The notes: generated by a model not told the origin, from the sequence alone. 64,000 bases of DNA from Bradyrhizobium sp. RP6 (GCF_003837805.1 NZ_RQIT01000007.1:186001-250000), one strand, 5' to 3'; positions 36,718-46,043 are shown, numbered from the stretch's first letter. A program made the numbers and translations.

Positions 36718-39042
36718 ATGAACATTCTTCCCGGCAATTTGCGTTTCGGAGCGGGCCAGCCCGTCAAGCGTTTGGAAGACCAGAGGCTGCTCACCGGGAA
36801 GGGACAGTTCATCGACGACAAGCCGGAGGAGGGCGCGCTGTGGCTGCACGTGCTGCGTTCGCCGCACGCCCACGCGAAGATCGTCTCGATCGACACCAGC
36901 GCCGCGGCCGGAATGCCCGGCGTCACCGCAATCTACACCGGCGCCGACCTCGTCAAGGACGACGTCGGCAGCATCCCGACGCTCAATATCTTCAAGCGCC
37001 CCGACGGCAAGCCGATGACCGTGCCGCCGCGCCGGCTGCTCGCCTACGAGATCGTGCGCTACGCCGGGGAGGCCGTGGCCGCAGTGGTGGCTTCCTCTCG
37101 CGCGGAGGCGCAGAACGCCGCCGAAGCGATCGTCGTCGAGTACGAGGTTCAGCCCGCGGTGGTCGATCCCATCGAGGCCGTGAAGCCCGGTGCGCCCGTG
37201 GTGTGGCCGGAGGCGCCCGACAACATCGTCGGGGCCATGAGCTATGGCGATGCCGCCAAGGTGGACGAGGCCTTTGCCAAGGCGGCGCACACCGTCGAGC
37301 TCGATCTCGTCAGCCAGCGCCTCGTGCCCTCCGCGATGGAGCCGCGCTCGACCATTGCCGAGATCGACAAGAAAACAGGCCGTCTCCTGCTGCATGTGCA
37401 GTCGCAGACGCCGGCGTCGACCCGCGACGTGCTGGCGGAAGCCGTGCTGAAGCGCCCGAAGGACAGCGTCCGTGTGCTGGTCGGCGACATCGGCGGCGGC
37501 TTTGGCCAGAAGACCAATCTCTATCCGGAGGACGGCATCGTCGCCTATGCCGCGACCAAGCTGAACAGGAAGATCCGCTGGCGCGGCGACCGCACCGACG
37601 AGTTCGTCGGCGGCACCCATGGCCGTGACCTCACCTCGACCGCGTCCTTTGCGCTGGACGAGAAGGGCAAGGTGCTGGCCTATCGCGTCAAGTCGATCGG
37701 CTGCACCGGGGCCTATTCCTCGGGCGCGGCCAACATCATTCCGCTGGTGCTCGGACCGTTCGTGCAGACCGGCGTCTACGATCTGCCGCTGGTGCATTTC
37801 GAGGTGAAGTCGGTGATGACCCACACCGCGCCCGTCGGTGCCTATCGCGGCGCGGGTCGCCCCGAGGCGGTCTTCATCGTCGAGCGCCTGTTCGACGCCG
37901 CCGCACGAAAAATCGGCATGGATCCGCGTGCGATCCGGAAGGCCAACTACATCAAGCCGGCGCAGCTGCCCTACACCAATGCGGCGGGCCAGGTCTACGA
38001 TTCCGGCGCCTTCGCGCACATGCTCGATCGCGCCGTGAAGCTTGCCGACTGGGACGGCTTTGCCGCGCGCAAGAGGGCGGCGAAGAAGAAGGGCCTGCTC
38101 TACGGCCGCGGACTGACCTCCTACATCGAATGGACCGGCGGGCGCGCCCACACCGAGAAGGTCAGCCTGCACGCGACATCGCAGGGGCGCGTCGTGCTGC
38201 ATTCCGGCACGATGGCGATGGGTCAGGGGCTGCAGACCACCTACACCCAGATGATCTCCGACACGCTCGGCATTCCCATGGACAAGATCGATGTGGTCCA
38301 GGGTGATACCGATCTCGCCATGGGCTTTGGCAGCGTCGGCTCGCGTTCGCTGTTCGTCGGCGGCACCGCGGTTGCTGTGTCCTCCAACGACCTGATCCAG
38401 AAGGCACGCGAAAAGGCGGCAAACGTGCTGGAGACCTCGGTCGAGGATATCGAGTACCAGGGCGGCATGCTCACCGTGGTCGGCACCGACCGCCGCATCA
38501 GCCTGTTCGATCTCGCCGAGAAGGAGAACGGCGCCAAGCTCAGCGTCGATTCCGAGGGTGAGGTCGACGGCCCGAGCTGGCCGAACGGCACGCATATCTG
38601 CGAGGTCGAGATCGATCCCGAGACCGGCGTCTCCAAGGTCGTGCGCTACACCACGGTCGACGACGTCGGCGTCGCCGTGAACCCGATGCTGGTCACCGGC
38701 CAGATCCATGGCGGTGTAGCGCAGGGCATCGGCCAGGCGCTGTACGAAGGCGTGTCCTACGATGCCGACGGCCAGCTCCTGACCGCCAGCTATCAGGACT
38801 ACTGCATCCCGCGCGCCGACGACGTCCCGCCGATCGTGGTGACGCTGGATGACTCCGCGCCCTGCCGCACCAATCCGCTCGGCGCCAAGGGCTGCGGCGA
38901 ATCCGGCGCGATCGGCGGCCCGCCCTGCGTCACCAACGGCGTCATGGACGCGCTCGCCGAGCTCGGCATCACCCAGCTGAATACGCCGCTCACGCCGCAG
39001 AAGATCTGGCAGGCGATCCGGGACGCGAAGGCGGCCGGTTAG
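36718..39042 (+). CDS. Xanthine-dehydrogenase family molybdopterin-binding subunit (form II CoxL-like), without partner genes
   Basis: A 774-residue large subunit of a molybdenum hydroxylase. [20 protein letters not shown] opens the protein. The active-site loop AYRGAGR (375-381) is the form II variant of the CoxL signature (form I, true CO dehydrogenase, has AYRCSFR). The catalytic Glu728 lies in [10 protein letters not shown]. So it should bind molybdopterin and hydroxylate an unknown aldehyde or heterocycle, not CO in the classical way. The usual partners, an FAD-binding medium subunit and a 2Fe-2S small subunit, are absent on either side. The partners may be encoded elsewhere. The ATG at 36718 follows a GAGGAC site. 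Confidence 0.9.
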   Translation: MNILPGNLRFGAGQPVKRLEDQRLLTGKGQFIDDKPEEGALWLHVLRSPHAHAKIVSIDTSAAAGMPGVTAIYTGADLVKDDVGSIPTLNIFKRPDGKPMTVPPRRLLAYEIVRYAGEAVAAVVASSRAEAQNAAEAIVVEYEVQPAVVDPIEAVKPGAPVVWPEAPDNIVGAMSYGDAAKVDEAFAKAAHTVELDLVSQRLVPSAMEPRSTIAEIDKKTGRLLLHVQSQTPASTRDVLAEAVLKRPKDSVRVLVGDIGGGFGQKTNLYPEDGIVAYAATKLNRKIRWRGDRTDEFVGGTHGRDLTSTASFALDEKGKVLAYRVKSIGCTGAYSSGAANIIPLVLGPFVQTGVYDLPLVHFEVKSVMTHTAPVGAYRGAGRPEAVFIVERLFDAAARKIGMDPRAIRKANYIKPAQLPYTNAAGQVYDSGAFAHMLDRAVKLADWDGFAARKRAAKKKGLLYGRGLTSYIEWTGGRAHTEKVSLHATSQGRVVLHSGTMAMGQGLQTTYTQMISDTLGIPMDKIDVVQGDTDLAMGFGSVGSRSLFVGGTAVAVSSNDLIQKAREKAANVLETSVEDIEYQGGMLTVVGTDRRISLFDLAEKENGAKLSVDSEGEVDGPSWPNGTHICEVEIDPETGVSKVVRYTTVDDVGVAVNPMLVTGQIHGGVAQGIGQALYEGVSYDADGQLLTASYQDYCIPRADDVPPIVVTLDDSAPCRTNPLGAKGCGESGAIGGPPCVTNGVMDALAELGITQLNTPLTPQKIWQAIRDAKAAG

Positions 39043-39044
39043 CA

Positions 39045-39169
39045 CCGTCATTGCGAGCCACAGGGTCCGCGCAAAGCGCGGCCCGATGACAGGCTCCGCG
39101 AAGCAATCCAGTCTCTCTCTGCGGAAAGATTCTGGATTGCTTCGTCGCAAGAGCTCCTCGCAATGACGG
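39045..39169. repeat. Palindromic dispersed repeat
   Basis: A 125-bp element with 13-bp perfect terminal arms (39045-39057 CCGTCATTGCGAG and 39157-39169 CTCGCAATGACGG). An inner stem has arms containing AAGCAATCCAG and CTGGATTGCTT. It matches the arms of the element at 28201-28275. It fills the gap between two convergent genes and may end transcription. Confidence 0.7.
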
Positions 39170-39187
39170 AGGAGAAAGCCGTAGCCC

Positions 39188-40384
39188 TCAAATCCCCAAC
39201 ATCATCTTCGCGATGATGTCGCGCTGGATCTCCGAGGTGCCACCGAAGATCGTGTAGGCGCGGCCGTTGAGATATTCCGGGATCACCGTCAGCATCTCCT
39301 CGGGCGTCGCCGGCTCGTGGTTGAGCTTGTAGAGCGGGCGCATCGGCTCCACGGCGAGGGCGTCATGGCCGATCACGTCGGCGCCCAGCCGCGTCACGGC
39401 CTGGCGGATCTCGCTATTGCGCAGCTTCAGGATCGACGACACCGCGCCGGGATTTTGCCCGGTTTGCAGTGCCGAGAGCACGCGCAGCTCGGTCATCTCC
39501 AGCGCGTCGATGTCGACCTCGACCTCGGAGAGGCGCGTCGCGATATCGGGGCTGTCGATCGCGCGTCCCGTGAGGTCGGACTCGGCAAGGTCCGCGATCG
39601 CCTTCAGCCCCTCGCGCAGCTTGGCCGAGGCAATCCCCGAGCCGCGCTCGAACTCGAGCAGATATTTGCCATAGGTCCAGCCCTTGCCTTCCTCGCCGAC
39701 GCGGTTGGCGACCGGCACGCGCACATCGTCGAAGAACACCTGGTTGACCTCGTGATCGCCGCCGATAGTGAGGATCGGCCTTGTGGTGATGCCCGGCGTC
39801 TTCATGTCGATCAGGATGAAGCTGATGCCGTCCTGCTGCCGCGGCCCGTCGCCGGTGCGCACCAGCGCGAACATGCGGTTCGCGTGATGGGCATGCGTGG
39901 TCCAGATCTTGGTGCCGTTGATGATGTAGTCGTCGCCGTCGCGCACCGCGCGCGTCTTCAGGGACGACAGGTCGGAGCCGGAGCCGGGCTCGGAATAGCC
40001 CTGGCACCAGTAATCCTCGCCGGAGAGAATCCGCGGCAGGTAGAAGTTCTTCTGCTCCGGTGAGCCGAAGCCGATGATGACTGGCCCGACCATCTTCACG
40101 CCCATCACGTTGACATTGGGCACGCCGGCGCGCGCGCATTCGGTCTCGAAAATCCAGCGCTGCGCCGGAGTCCAGTCCGGGCCGCCATATTCGACCGGCC
40201 AGCCCGGCGCGCCCCAGCCTTGCCTGTGCAGCGCGCGTTGCCAGGCCATGCCGATGTCGGGGTCGGAGAACACCGACGGCGTCAGCGCGGTCGCGCGCTT
40301 CATCTCCTCGGTGAGGTTCTTGGCAATGAAGCCGCGCACTTCGTCCTGGAAGGCACGCTCCTCGGCATTGAACGAGAGGTCCAT
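39188..40384 (-). CDS. Acyl-CoA dehydrogenase
   Basis: A 398-residue flavoprotein of the acyl-CoA dehydrogenase family. Motifs: WPVEYGGPDWTPAQRWIFET, the FAD/substrate block CQGYSEPGSGSDLSSLKTRA (about 128-147), and YIINGTKIWTTHAHHANRMF. The C-terminal NGRAYTIFGGTSEIQRDIIA forms the FAD-binding end. The ATG at 40384 lies 13 bp after the stop of the preceding dehydrogenase on the strand. It is third in the operon enoyl-CoA hydratase, acyl-CoA dehydrogenase, acyl-CoA dehydrogenase. Paired dehydrogenases of this type often form heteromeric enzymes acting on branched, cyclic or sterol side-chain acyl-CoAs, which is a possibility here. Confidence 0.9.
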   Translation of the reverse strand: MDLSFNAEERAFQDEVRGFIAKNLTEEMKRATALTPSVFSDPDIGMAWQRALHRQGWGAPGWPVEYGGPDWTPAQRWIFETECARAGVPNVNVMGVKMVGPVIIGFGSPEQKNFYLPRILSGEDYWCQGYSEPGSGSDLSSLKTRAVRDGDDYIINGTKIWTTHAHHANRMFALVRTGDGPRQQDGISFILIDMKTPGITTRPILTIGGDHEVNQVFFDDVRVPVANRVGEEGKGWTYGKYLLEFERGSGIASAKLREGLKAIADLAESDLTGRAIDSPDIATRLSEVEVDIDALEMTELRVLSALQTGQNPGAVSSILKLRNSEIRQAVTRLGADVIGHDALAVEPMRPLYKLNHEPATPEEMLTVIPEYLNGRAYTIFGGTSEIQRDIIAKMMLGI

Positions 40385-40397
40385 GATGCGCTCCTTG

Positions 40398-41546
40398 TCA
40401 GGCCGAGACGGCCCTGCGTCCCAGCTCGGCGTGGCGGGCATAGTGATGTGCACTGCCGCCGAACAGCGTGTCGAAGGCGACCAGCCGCTTGAAATAGCCG
40501 CCGACCTCGAGCTCCTCGGTGACGCCCATGCCGCCGTGGAGCTGGATCGACTGCTCGCCGACGAAGCGCGCGCATCTGCCGATCTTCGCCTTCGCGCCCG
40601 ATGCCGCCCGGGCACGCTCGATCGGCGCGCTATCTGCCTTCAACGCAGCCCGCAGCGCCATTGAACGGGCCTCGTCGACCTGCATCGCCATGTCGGCGAG
40701 GCGGTGGCGGATCACCTGGTTGGCGGAGAGCGGCCGGCCAAATTGCTTGCGGATCTTGGTATATTCCAGTGTGGTGTCGAGCAGCGTCTGCATGATGCCG
40801 ACGGCTTCCGCACCTAGTGCTGCCATGGCGCGGTCGACGGCCCATTCGATCGCGGGCAGGGCGTCGCTGCCGTCGCCGAGCAGGGCGTCTTCCGGCAGAT
40901 GCGCGTCGAACAGCTCGATGTTGCAGGCTCGTCCGCCGCCGAGGCGTGGATAATCGCTGATGACGAGACCCGGCGTCGTCGCCTGCGCGAGGAACAGGCC
41001 GATCCGCCCCGACGGTCCTCGATGATCGTGGATATGGGCGGAGACGATGATGTCGTCGGCGGCATGTCCGTCGAGCACGGCGACCTTGCTGCCGGACAGG
41101 TGCCAGCCTTGCGCCGTCTTGTTGGCGCTGGTCGTGACCTTGGCGAGATCGAACCGGGCCGCGCGCTCGGAATGCGCCAGGGCAAGCTTCAGTGATCCGT
41201 CCGCCACCTTGGGCAGGCTCGCTTGCTTCTGCTCACTGGTGCCGCATTTGGCGATCAGCGCGGCTCCCAGCACGGCCGTGGCGACATAGGGCTCCGACAC
41301 CAGCCCGCGGCCGAAGGCCTCCATCAGGATGCCGATGTCGACCGCGCCGCCGCCGAGCCCCCCGAACTCTTCGGGAAGCGGCAGCGCGAGCCAGCCGAGC
41401 TCGGCGAACTGCTTCCAAACGGCCGGACTGAAGCCGAGCGGATCGTTCGCCATCTTGCGGCGGTGATCGGCGTCATAGCTTTCGGCCACGAAGCGTTCGG
41501 CGCTTTCGCGCAGCAGCTTTTGCTCGTCACTGAGATTGAGGTCCAT
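40398..41546 (-). CDS. Acyl-CoA dehydrogenase (second subunit or paralogue)
   Basis: A 382-residue acyl-CoA dehydrogenase homologue with a less canonical active site. The N-terminal helical region reads MDLNLSDEQKLLRESAERFV, followed by WLALPLPEEFGGLGGGAVDI. The usual S-E-P-x-x-G-S-D block is not clear (LKLALAHSERAARFDLAKVT). The C-terminus has GEQSIQLHGGMGVTEELEVG, the QxHGGxG FAD contact. It is five bases after the enoyl-CoA hydratase stop and 13 bp before the next dehydrogenase gene. It may be the structural partner in a heteromeric alpha2beta2 enzyme. Co-expression is strongly supported by spacing. Confidence 0.88.
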   Translation of the reverse strand: MDLNLSDEQKLLRESAERFVAESYDADHRRKMANDPLGFSPAVWKQFAELGWLALPLPEEFGGLGGGAVDIGILMEAFGRGLVSEPYVATAVLGAALIAKCGTSEQKQASLPKVADGSLKLALAHSERAARFDLAKVTTSANKTAQGWHLSGSKVAVLDGHAADDIIVSAHIHDHRGPSGRIGLFLAQATTPGLVISDYPRLGGGRACNIELFDAHLPEDALLGDGSDALPAIEWAVDRAMAALGAEAVGIMQTLLDTTLEYTKIRKQFGRPLSANQVIRHRLADMAMQVDEARSMALRAALKADSAPIERARAASGAKAKIGRCARFVGEQSIQLHGGMGVTEELEVGGYFKRLVAFDTLFGGSAHHYARHAELGRRAVSA

Positions 41547-41551
41547 CGTGT

Positions 41552-42406
41552 TTACTCCGCGGCCGCCGGCGGTTTGCGCACGGAGGGATGCAGTCCGGCG
41601 GGATCGACGATCATGCCGAACTCCTGGAGATTATGGGCGTGACAGAGCTGGTGCAGCGCAAAAGCCTGGTCGATTGCGGCCGGCTGGCCCATTACGTCGA
41701 TCGAGCGGTTGACGGCTTCTTTGGTCAGCTTCAGCGCGAAGGACGGTTTTGCCGCGATCCGGCGCGCCAGCTCGAGCACGCGCGACGACAGCTCGGCGCG
41801 CGGCACGACCTGGTTGACCATGCCGAGCTGGTGCGCCTCCTGCGCGCTCCAGCTGTCGGCGGTGAACAGGAACTCCTTGGCTTTGCGCGGGCCGAGCTCC
41901 CAGGGATGCACGAACCATTCGACGCCGCAGACGCCCATGGTGACGACGGGGTCGCAGAACTGCGCGTCGTCGCTGGCGACGATGAGATCGCAGGCCCAGG
42001 CCAGCATCAGCCCGCCGGCGATGCACTTGCCATGCACCTCGGCAATGGTCGGCTTGGCGAGGTTGCGCCAGCGCCGCGTGATCTGGAGATATATTTCCTG
42101 CTCGCGCGCGAAGCGGCCATGGGCACCAGCCTCGTCAAAGCCGCCCCAATGTCCGATCGGCGGAAAATCGACGCCTGCGGCATTCTTGGCGCCGGGCCGC
42201 AGGTCATGGCCGGACGAGAAGTGTGGCCCATTGCCGGCGAGGATGATCACCTTGACCGCATCGTCCTGCACCGCCGCGTCGAAAGCGGCATTGAGGTCGT
42301 AGGTCATTTGCAGGTTCTGCGCGTTGCGTGCCTCCGGCCGGTTCATCACGACCCGGGTGATCGCCGGATCCGGCCTCTCCACGAGGATGGTCTCGAACGA
42401 GGACAT
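41552..42406 (-). CDS. Enoyl-CoA hydratase/isomerase family protein
   Basis: A 284-residue crotonase-fold protein. Signatures: VVMNRPEARNAQNLQMTYDL (about 17-36), the oxyanion-hole segment LAGNGPHFSSGHDLR, IAEVHGKCIAGGLMLAWACD (about 120-139) and DDAQFCDPVVTMGV. The crotonase motifs are intact, but the usual catalytic glutamates are not clearly present, so hydratase, isomerase or another crotonase activity is possible. It is promoter-proximal to the two acyl-CoA dehydrogenase genes and should form an acyl-CoA oxidation operon. The start ATG at 42406 is conserved and no better alternative was seen. Confidence 0.88.
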   Translation of the reverse strand: MSSFETILVERPDPAITRVVMNRPEARNAQNLQMTYDLNAAFDAAVQDDAVKVIILAGNGPHFSSGHDLRPGAKNAAGVDFPPIGHWGGFDEAGAHGRFAREQEIYLQITRRWRNLAKPTIAEVHGKCIAGGLMLAWACDLIVASDDAQFCDPVVTMGVCGVEWFVHPWELGPRKAKEFLFTADSWSAQEAHQLGMVNQVVPRAELSSRVLELARRIAAKPSFALKLTKEAVNRSIDVMGQPAAIDQAFALHQLCHAHNLQEFGMIVDPAGLHPSVRKPPAAAE

Positions 42407-42559
42407 CGTGTTTCCTCCGGCCTTTCCGCTTTTTGCCGGAGTTGACTATGTCGGCCTGCGATAGGCAAGAGGCTTGCGTCAGCCGGCTGCTTTCGAGCGC
42501 TCTGGCGTCTCGCGTGCTCGATCTGGTAGTTTGTATCAGATTCCACCGGGAGAAATTTG

Positions 42560-43168
42560 ATGCGCAAGATCCTGACCGTGCTGGCGGCGCTGGCCTCGCT
42601 GAGCCTGACCAATTGCGGCTACAACGCGATCCAGAGTGAGGACGAGCAGATCAAGTCTGCCTGGTCCGAGGTCGTGAACCAGTATCAGCGCCGCGCCGAT
42701 CTCGTGCCCAACCTCGTCAACTCGGTGAAGGGTTTTGCCCAGCAGGAAAAGGACGTGCTGCTCGGCGTCACCAACGCCCGGGCCAAGGTCGGCAGCATCC
42801 AGGCGACGCCCGAGGTGCTGAATGATCCCGCCGCGTTCCAGAAGTTCCAGGCCGCCCAGGGCGAACTCTCCAGCGCGCTGTCGCGACTGCTGGTCGTCAC
42901 CGAGAACTATCCGCAGCTGAAGTCCGACGCGCTGTTCAAGGATCTGATGTCGCAGCTGGAGGGCACCGAGAACCGCATCACGGTCGCGCGCAACCGCTAC
43001 ATCAAGTCGGTGCAGGATTATAACGTCACCATCCGCTCCTTCCCGAGCAACCTCACCGCGATGGCGTTCGGCTACAAGGAGAAGCCGAACTTCTCGGTCG
43101 AGAACGAGAAGGCGATCTCGACCGCGCCGAAGGTGGACTTCAACCCGGCCCCGGCGCCATCGAAGTAA
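42560..43168 (+). CDS. lemA: LemA family protein
   Basis: A 202-residue LemA protein. A hydrophobic N-terminus (KILTVLAALASLSLTNCGYN) is followed by the conserved four-helix body: EVVNQYQRRADLVPNLVNSV (about 40-59), KGFAQQEKDVLLGVTNARAK, ENYPQLKSDALFKDLMSQLEG and FPSNLTAMAFGYKEKPNF. LemA proteins are membrane-associated with an outward-facing helical bundle. Their function is unclear, though they are often linked to TPM-domain proteins. The cysteine at the end of the hydrophobic stretch may be lipid-modified, but the preceding TN is a poor lipobox. The ATG at 42560 is chosen over the adjacent TTG. It is followed by two TPM-domain genes, the usual arrangement for this family. Confidence 0.93.
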   Translation: MRKILTVLAALASLSLTNCGYNAIQSEDEQIKSAWSEVVNQYQRRADLVPNLVNSVKGFAQQEKDVLLGVTNARAKVGSIQATPEVLNDPAAFQKFQAAQGELSSALSRLLVVTENYPQLKSDALFKDLMSQLEGTENRITVARNRYIKSVQDYNVTIRSFPSNLTAMAFGYKEKPNFSVENEKAISTAPKVDFNPAPAPSK

Positions 43169-43203
43169 GCGCGTTCGCCTCTCATGCGCGCCCCACACAG
43201 TGC

Positions 43204-43306
43204 TGTCATTCCCCGCGAAGGCGGGGAATCCAGTACGCCGCGGCTTCTCGGTTCAGGCACGGCTGCCTCTGGGATACTGGATAGCCCGCTTTCGCGGGCG
43301 ATGACG
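43204..43306. repeat. Dispersed palindromic repeat between lemA and the TPM gene
   Basis: An imperfect inverted element. The left arm contains CCCCGCGAAGGCGGGG followed by AATCCAGTA. The right arm contains TACTGGATAGCCCGC and TTTCGCGGGCGATGAC. The right end overlaps the start codon of the next gene (43301). It interrupts an otherwise compact lemA-TPM-TPM operon. Confidence 0.65.
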
Positions 43307-44194
43307 GCGAGTTTGTTGCGGACGATAGCGGTCATCGCGCTCTTCCTTATCCTTGCGTTCCCCGCCTTCGCCGACGTCCCCGTACCTCAACTCACCGGCC
43401 GCGTCGTCGACCAGACCGGCACGCTGTCCAGCAGCGACATCGCAGCGCTGTCGCAAAAGCTGAGTGACTTCGAGAACCGCAAGGGCAGTCAGATTGCGGT
43501 CCTGATCGTCCCGACCACCCAGCCGGAGACGATCGAGCAATTCTCGATCCGGGTCGCTGAGGCCTGGAAGATCGGCCGCAAGAAGGTCGACGACGGCGCG
43601 ATCCTCGTCGTCGCCAAGAACGACCGGCACTTGCGCATCGAGGTCGGCTATGGCCTCGAAGGCGCGCTGACCGACGTGACCTCACGGCGCATCATCGACG
43701 AGGATATCACCCCCAAGTTCAGGAGCGGCGACTTCGCTGCGGGCATAGGCGCAGGCGTCGACCGCATGATGCGGGTGATCGATGGCGAGCCGCTGCCGTC
43801 GCCGTCGCGCAGCGCAAACTTCGCCCACAATCTGGACGACCTTATGCCGGTGTTTGCCGTGGCGCTGTTTGCTTCGATAGGCGTCGGCGGGTTCTTCCGC
43901 GCGATCCTGGGACGGCTGCTCGGATCCTTGGTGACCGGGGGCATCATCGCGGCGGTGACCTGGCTCATCCTCGGCTCCGCCGCGATCGCCGCGGCCGTCG
44001 GCGTGCTCGGCTTCATCATCGGGTTCATCGCCGATCTTTTTTCGGCGATGGGGCCTGGCACGAGGTCGTCGCGCGGCAGCTCGTGGTCGGGTGGCTCGGG
44101 CGGCTGGAGCAGCGGATCGTCTTCCAGCGACAGCGGCAGCTTCAGCGGCGGCGGGGGTAGTTTCGGCGGTGGCGGCGCCTCGGGGAATTGGTAA
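43301..44194 (+). CDS. TPM-domain (YgcG-like) exported membrane protein
   Basis: A 297-residue protein with an N-terminal signal peptide (LLRTIAVIALFLILAFPAFA) and an extracytoplasmic TPM domain (about 30-165). The TPM domain has LTGRVVDQTGTLSSSDIAAL, LSDFENRKGSQIAVLIVPTT and RHLRIEVGYGLEGALTDVTS. Two membrane helices (about 185-245) follow, then a very Gly/Ser-rich tail (SGGGGSFGGGGASGNW) typical of YgcG proteins. TPM domains may act as phosphatases or assembly factors. Its start codon is doubtful. The ATG at 43301 lies in the right arm of a dispersed repeat, and TTG codons at 43313 or 43316 are alternatives just before the signal peptide. It precedes a second TPM gene by 5 bp. Confidence 0.9.
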   Translation: MTASLLRTIAVIALFLILAFPAFADVPVPQLTGRVVDQTGTLSSSDIAALSQKLSDFENRKGSQIAVLIVPTTQPETIEQFSIRVAEAWKIGRKKVDDGAILVVAKNDRHLRIEVGYGLEGALTDVTSRRIIDEDITPKFRSGDFAAGIGAGVDRMMRVIDGEPLPSPSRSANFAHNLDDLMPVFAVALFASIGVGGFFRAILGRLLGSLVTGGIIAAVTWLILGSAAIAAAVGVLGFIIGFIADLFSAMGPGTRSSRGSSWSGGSGGWSSGSSSSDSGSFSGGGGSFGGGGASGNW

Positions 44195-44199
44195 CGATC

Positions 44200-44697
44200 A
44201 TGAGCATCAAGCGCATTGCCACACATCTCGTGCAGCATCATTGGCGGGTGAAGCAGATCTTCCCGCAAGCCGTGCTCGACCGCATCGAGCACGCCGTCAA
44301 GCGCGGCGAGGCGACCCATTCCGGTCAGGTCCGCTTCGTCGTCGAAGGCGCGCTTGACGGCGTGCCGCTGTTCCGCAACCAGCCGGCGCGCGAGCGCGCG
44401 CTTGACGTGTTCTCGCATCTGCGCATCTGGGACACCGCGCACAACAACGGCGTGCTGATCTATCTCCTGCTCGCCGACCGCGACGTAGAGATCGTCGCCG
44501 ATCGCGGCATCGATGCCAAGGTCGGCGCCGAAGGCTGGGAGAGCATTTGCCGCGCGATGGAGGGCGAGTTCAGATCGGGCCGTTTCGAGCATGGCGTCAT
44601 CGCCGGCATCGAAGCGGTGTCGAAAGAGCTGGCAAGGCACTTTCCGCCGGGCGCATCGCATTCGAACGAACTGCCGGACGCGCCGGTCGTGATGTGA
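44200..44697 (+). CDS. TPM-domain protein (second copy, no signal peptide)
   Basis: A 165-residue protein consisting almost only of a TPM/DUF477-type domain. Key block: RIWDTAHNNGVLIYLLLADRD and VEIVADRGIDAKVGAEGWES (about 70-115). FEHGVIAGIEAVSKELARHFPP follows. An N-terminal amphipathic helix region (ATHLVQHHWRVKQIFPQAVL) replaces a signal sequence, so it probably sits on the cytoplasmic face. It begins five bases after the upstream TPM gene, and an in-frame TTG at 44188 is a possible earlier start. LemA plus two TPM proteins in a row is a recurrent bacterial cluster, whose role is unsettled. Confidence 0.88.
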   Translation: MSIKRIATHLVQHHWRVKQIFPQAVLDRIEHAVKRGEATHSGQVRFVVEGALDGVPLFRNQPARERALDVFSHLRIWDTAHNNGVLIYLLLADRDVEIVADRGIDAKVGAEGWESICRAMEGEFRSGRFEHGVIAGIEAVSKELARHFPPGASHSNELPDAPVVM

Positions 44698-45035
44698 CGG
44701 ACGCGCGACTGGAGGCGGCGCGACAGTCCAGACTCCGTCATTGCTTCGTCGCTCCGCTCCTCGCAATGATGACGTGAGGCCCCGCGGCTTACTCTCTGTC
44801 GGCGACCCCCGCGCGACGACGAAGCCGCACCGACGAAGGCTGCTGGGGTCCATTCCGCCGCGGTTCATCTTCCCCCGGTTACAAACTGTTTCACACCCGC
44901 CACGCCGGTTCCATCTTCCCGGCCAAATTCGGCCCCGGATCAATTCCTAAAGTTTCGGTAAGCGGGTCCCAAGGTAAGGATTTCGCAAGCAATGAAAGTT
45001 ACCAAAAGGTCAATCCAGACTGGAGTATTTGAGCC
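44698..45035. other. 338-bp intergenic region with a degraded repeat and no gene
   Basis: The segment at about 44735-44777 (CGTCATTGCTTCGTCGCTCC, then CTCGCAATGATGACG) is a degraded copy of the palindromic repeat present at 28201 and 39045. The remainder holds no open frame with a credible start and coding pattern. The 100 bp before 45036 is AT-richer and presumably carries the promoter of the next gene. I did not find a clear -35/-10 pair or a riboswitch-like fold. Confidence 0.6.
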
Positions 45036-46028
45036 GTGAGCGAACCATTGCCCGAGCAGCCTGCCCAGGATCATGGCGCCGTCGAATCCATAGCGACCGC
45101 GCCGCAGGCCATGGAGGCTGCTGCCGGGATCGACGCCCCCTCGATCGCCCCCGATCACGAGGCGCCGCCCAAGCCGGATCCGGTCAAGGCGGAAGCTCCC
45201 AAGGTCGAGCCCCCGCGGATCGACGTGCCGAAATTCGAAGCGAAAGCCGAACCCAAGGCCGAACCCAAGGCCGAGCCAAAGCCGGGCAAGCTCATCGTCA
45301 TGGCGCCCTCGGACCGGTCCTGGGACCGCGAGGACTTCGCTCCCCATGTGAAGGCGGACGAGCCGCGCCAGACCGGCAGGCGCCGCTTGTCGGCGATGGC
45401 CGCGGTGGTGGCGATCGCCGCTTGCGTCGGCGCGATCAGCGGCGCGCTTGCGACCGCCGGCATGATGCGTCTCGCCGCCCCGGCCCAGGCGCCGGTGCAG
45501 GTCGCCGACACCAGCGCGCTGGATGCTTCGGTCGCGCGGATCGATGCCGACCTTGTCGCACTGAAGGCCAATGTCGAGCAGAGCTCGAAAACCGGCGTCA
45601 GCCAGTTCAACCGGACCAATGACCGCCTCGACAAGCTCGAGAAGGCGCAGGCCGAGCCGCTGGCCAAGATCGCAAAGCTGTCCGAGACCGTCGACAAGCT
45701 TCGCGCCACGCCGCCCGCAGCGTCCGCGCAGGCTGCAGCAGCTCCCGCCAGGGAGACCACCGGCTCGATCGCGCCGGCCCAGGTTGCGACCGCCGCAGCC
45801 GCACCGGCTCCCGCCGCCCCCAGGACCGAAGTCGGCCGTCTGCCGACAATCGAGGGCTGGAGGCTGCGCAATGCCGGCAATGGCGGTGCGCTGATCGAGG
45901 GCCGCGACGGGCTCTACGAGGTCTATCCCGGCGATCCCATCCCCGGCGTCGGCCGCGTCGATGCGATCCGCCGTCAGGACGGCCGCTGGGTGGTCGTCAC
46001 CAGCAGGGGCCTGATCGTGTCGCGCTGA
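45036..46028 (+). CDS. Membrane-anchored protein with a Pro/Ala-rich N-terminus and coiled coil
   Basis: A 330-residue protein of unknown function. The N-terminal 115 residues are acidic and Pro/Ala/Lys-rich, with a repeated KAEPKAEPKAEPKPG stretch, and are likely disordered in the cytoplasm. One membrane helix (about 117-145, AMAAVVAIAACVGAISGALA) is followed by a predicted coiled coil (about 155-215, LDKLEKAQAEPLAKIAKLSE) and a low-complexity Ala/Pro linker. A folded C-terminal domain of about 55 residues (PTIEGWRLRNAGNGGALIEG and YEVYPGDPIPGVGRVDAIRR) ends the protein. The layout suggests a periplasmic-facing structural or division-associated protein. It starts at GTG (45036) after GGAG, and a strong terminator lies 16 bp past its stop. 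Confidence 0.82.
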   Translation: MSEPLPEQPAQDHGAVESIATAPQAMEAAAGIDAPSIAPDHEAPPKPDPVKAEAPKVEPPRIDVPKFEAKAEPKAEPKAEPKPGKLIVMAPSDRSWDREDFAPHVKADEPRQTGRRRLSAMAAVVAIAACVGAISGALATAGMMRLAAPAQAPVQVADTSALDASVARIDADLVALKANVEQSSKTGVSQFNRTNDRLDKLEKAQAEPLAKIAKLSETVDKLRATPPAASAQAAAAPARETTGSIAPAQVATAAAAPAPAAPRTEVGRLPTIEGWRLRNAGNGGALIEGRDGLYEVYPGDPIPGVGRVDAIRRQDGRWVVVTSRGLIVSR

Positions 46029-46043
46029 GCGTTCGATATCTTT

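Noticed and set aside
42560..42620. Lipoprotein signal on LemA
   Set aside because: The Cys follows Thr-Asn, a poor lipobox, so it is recorded only as a possibility in the annotation.
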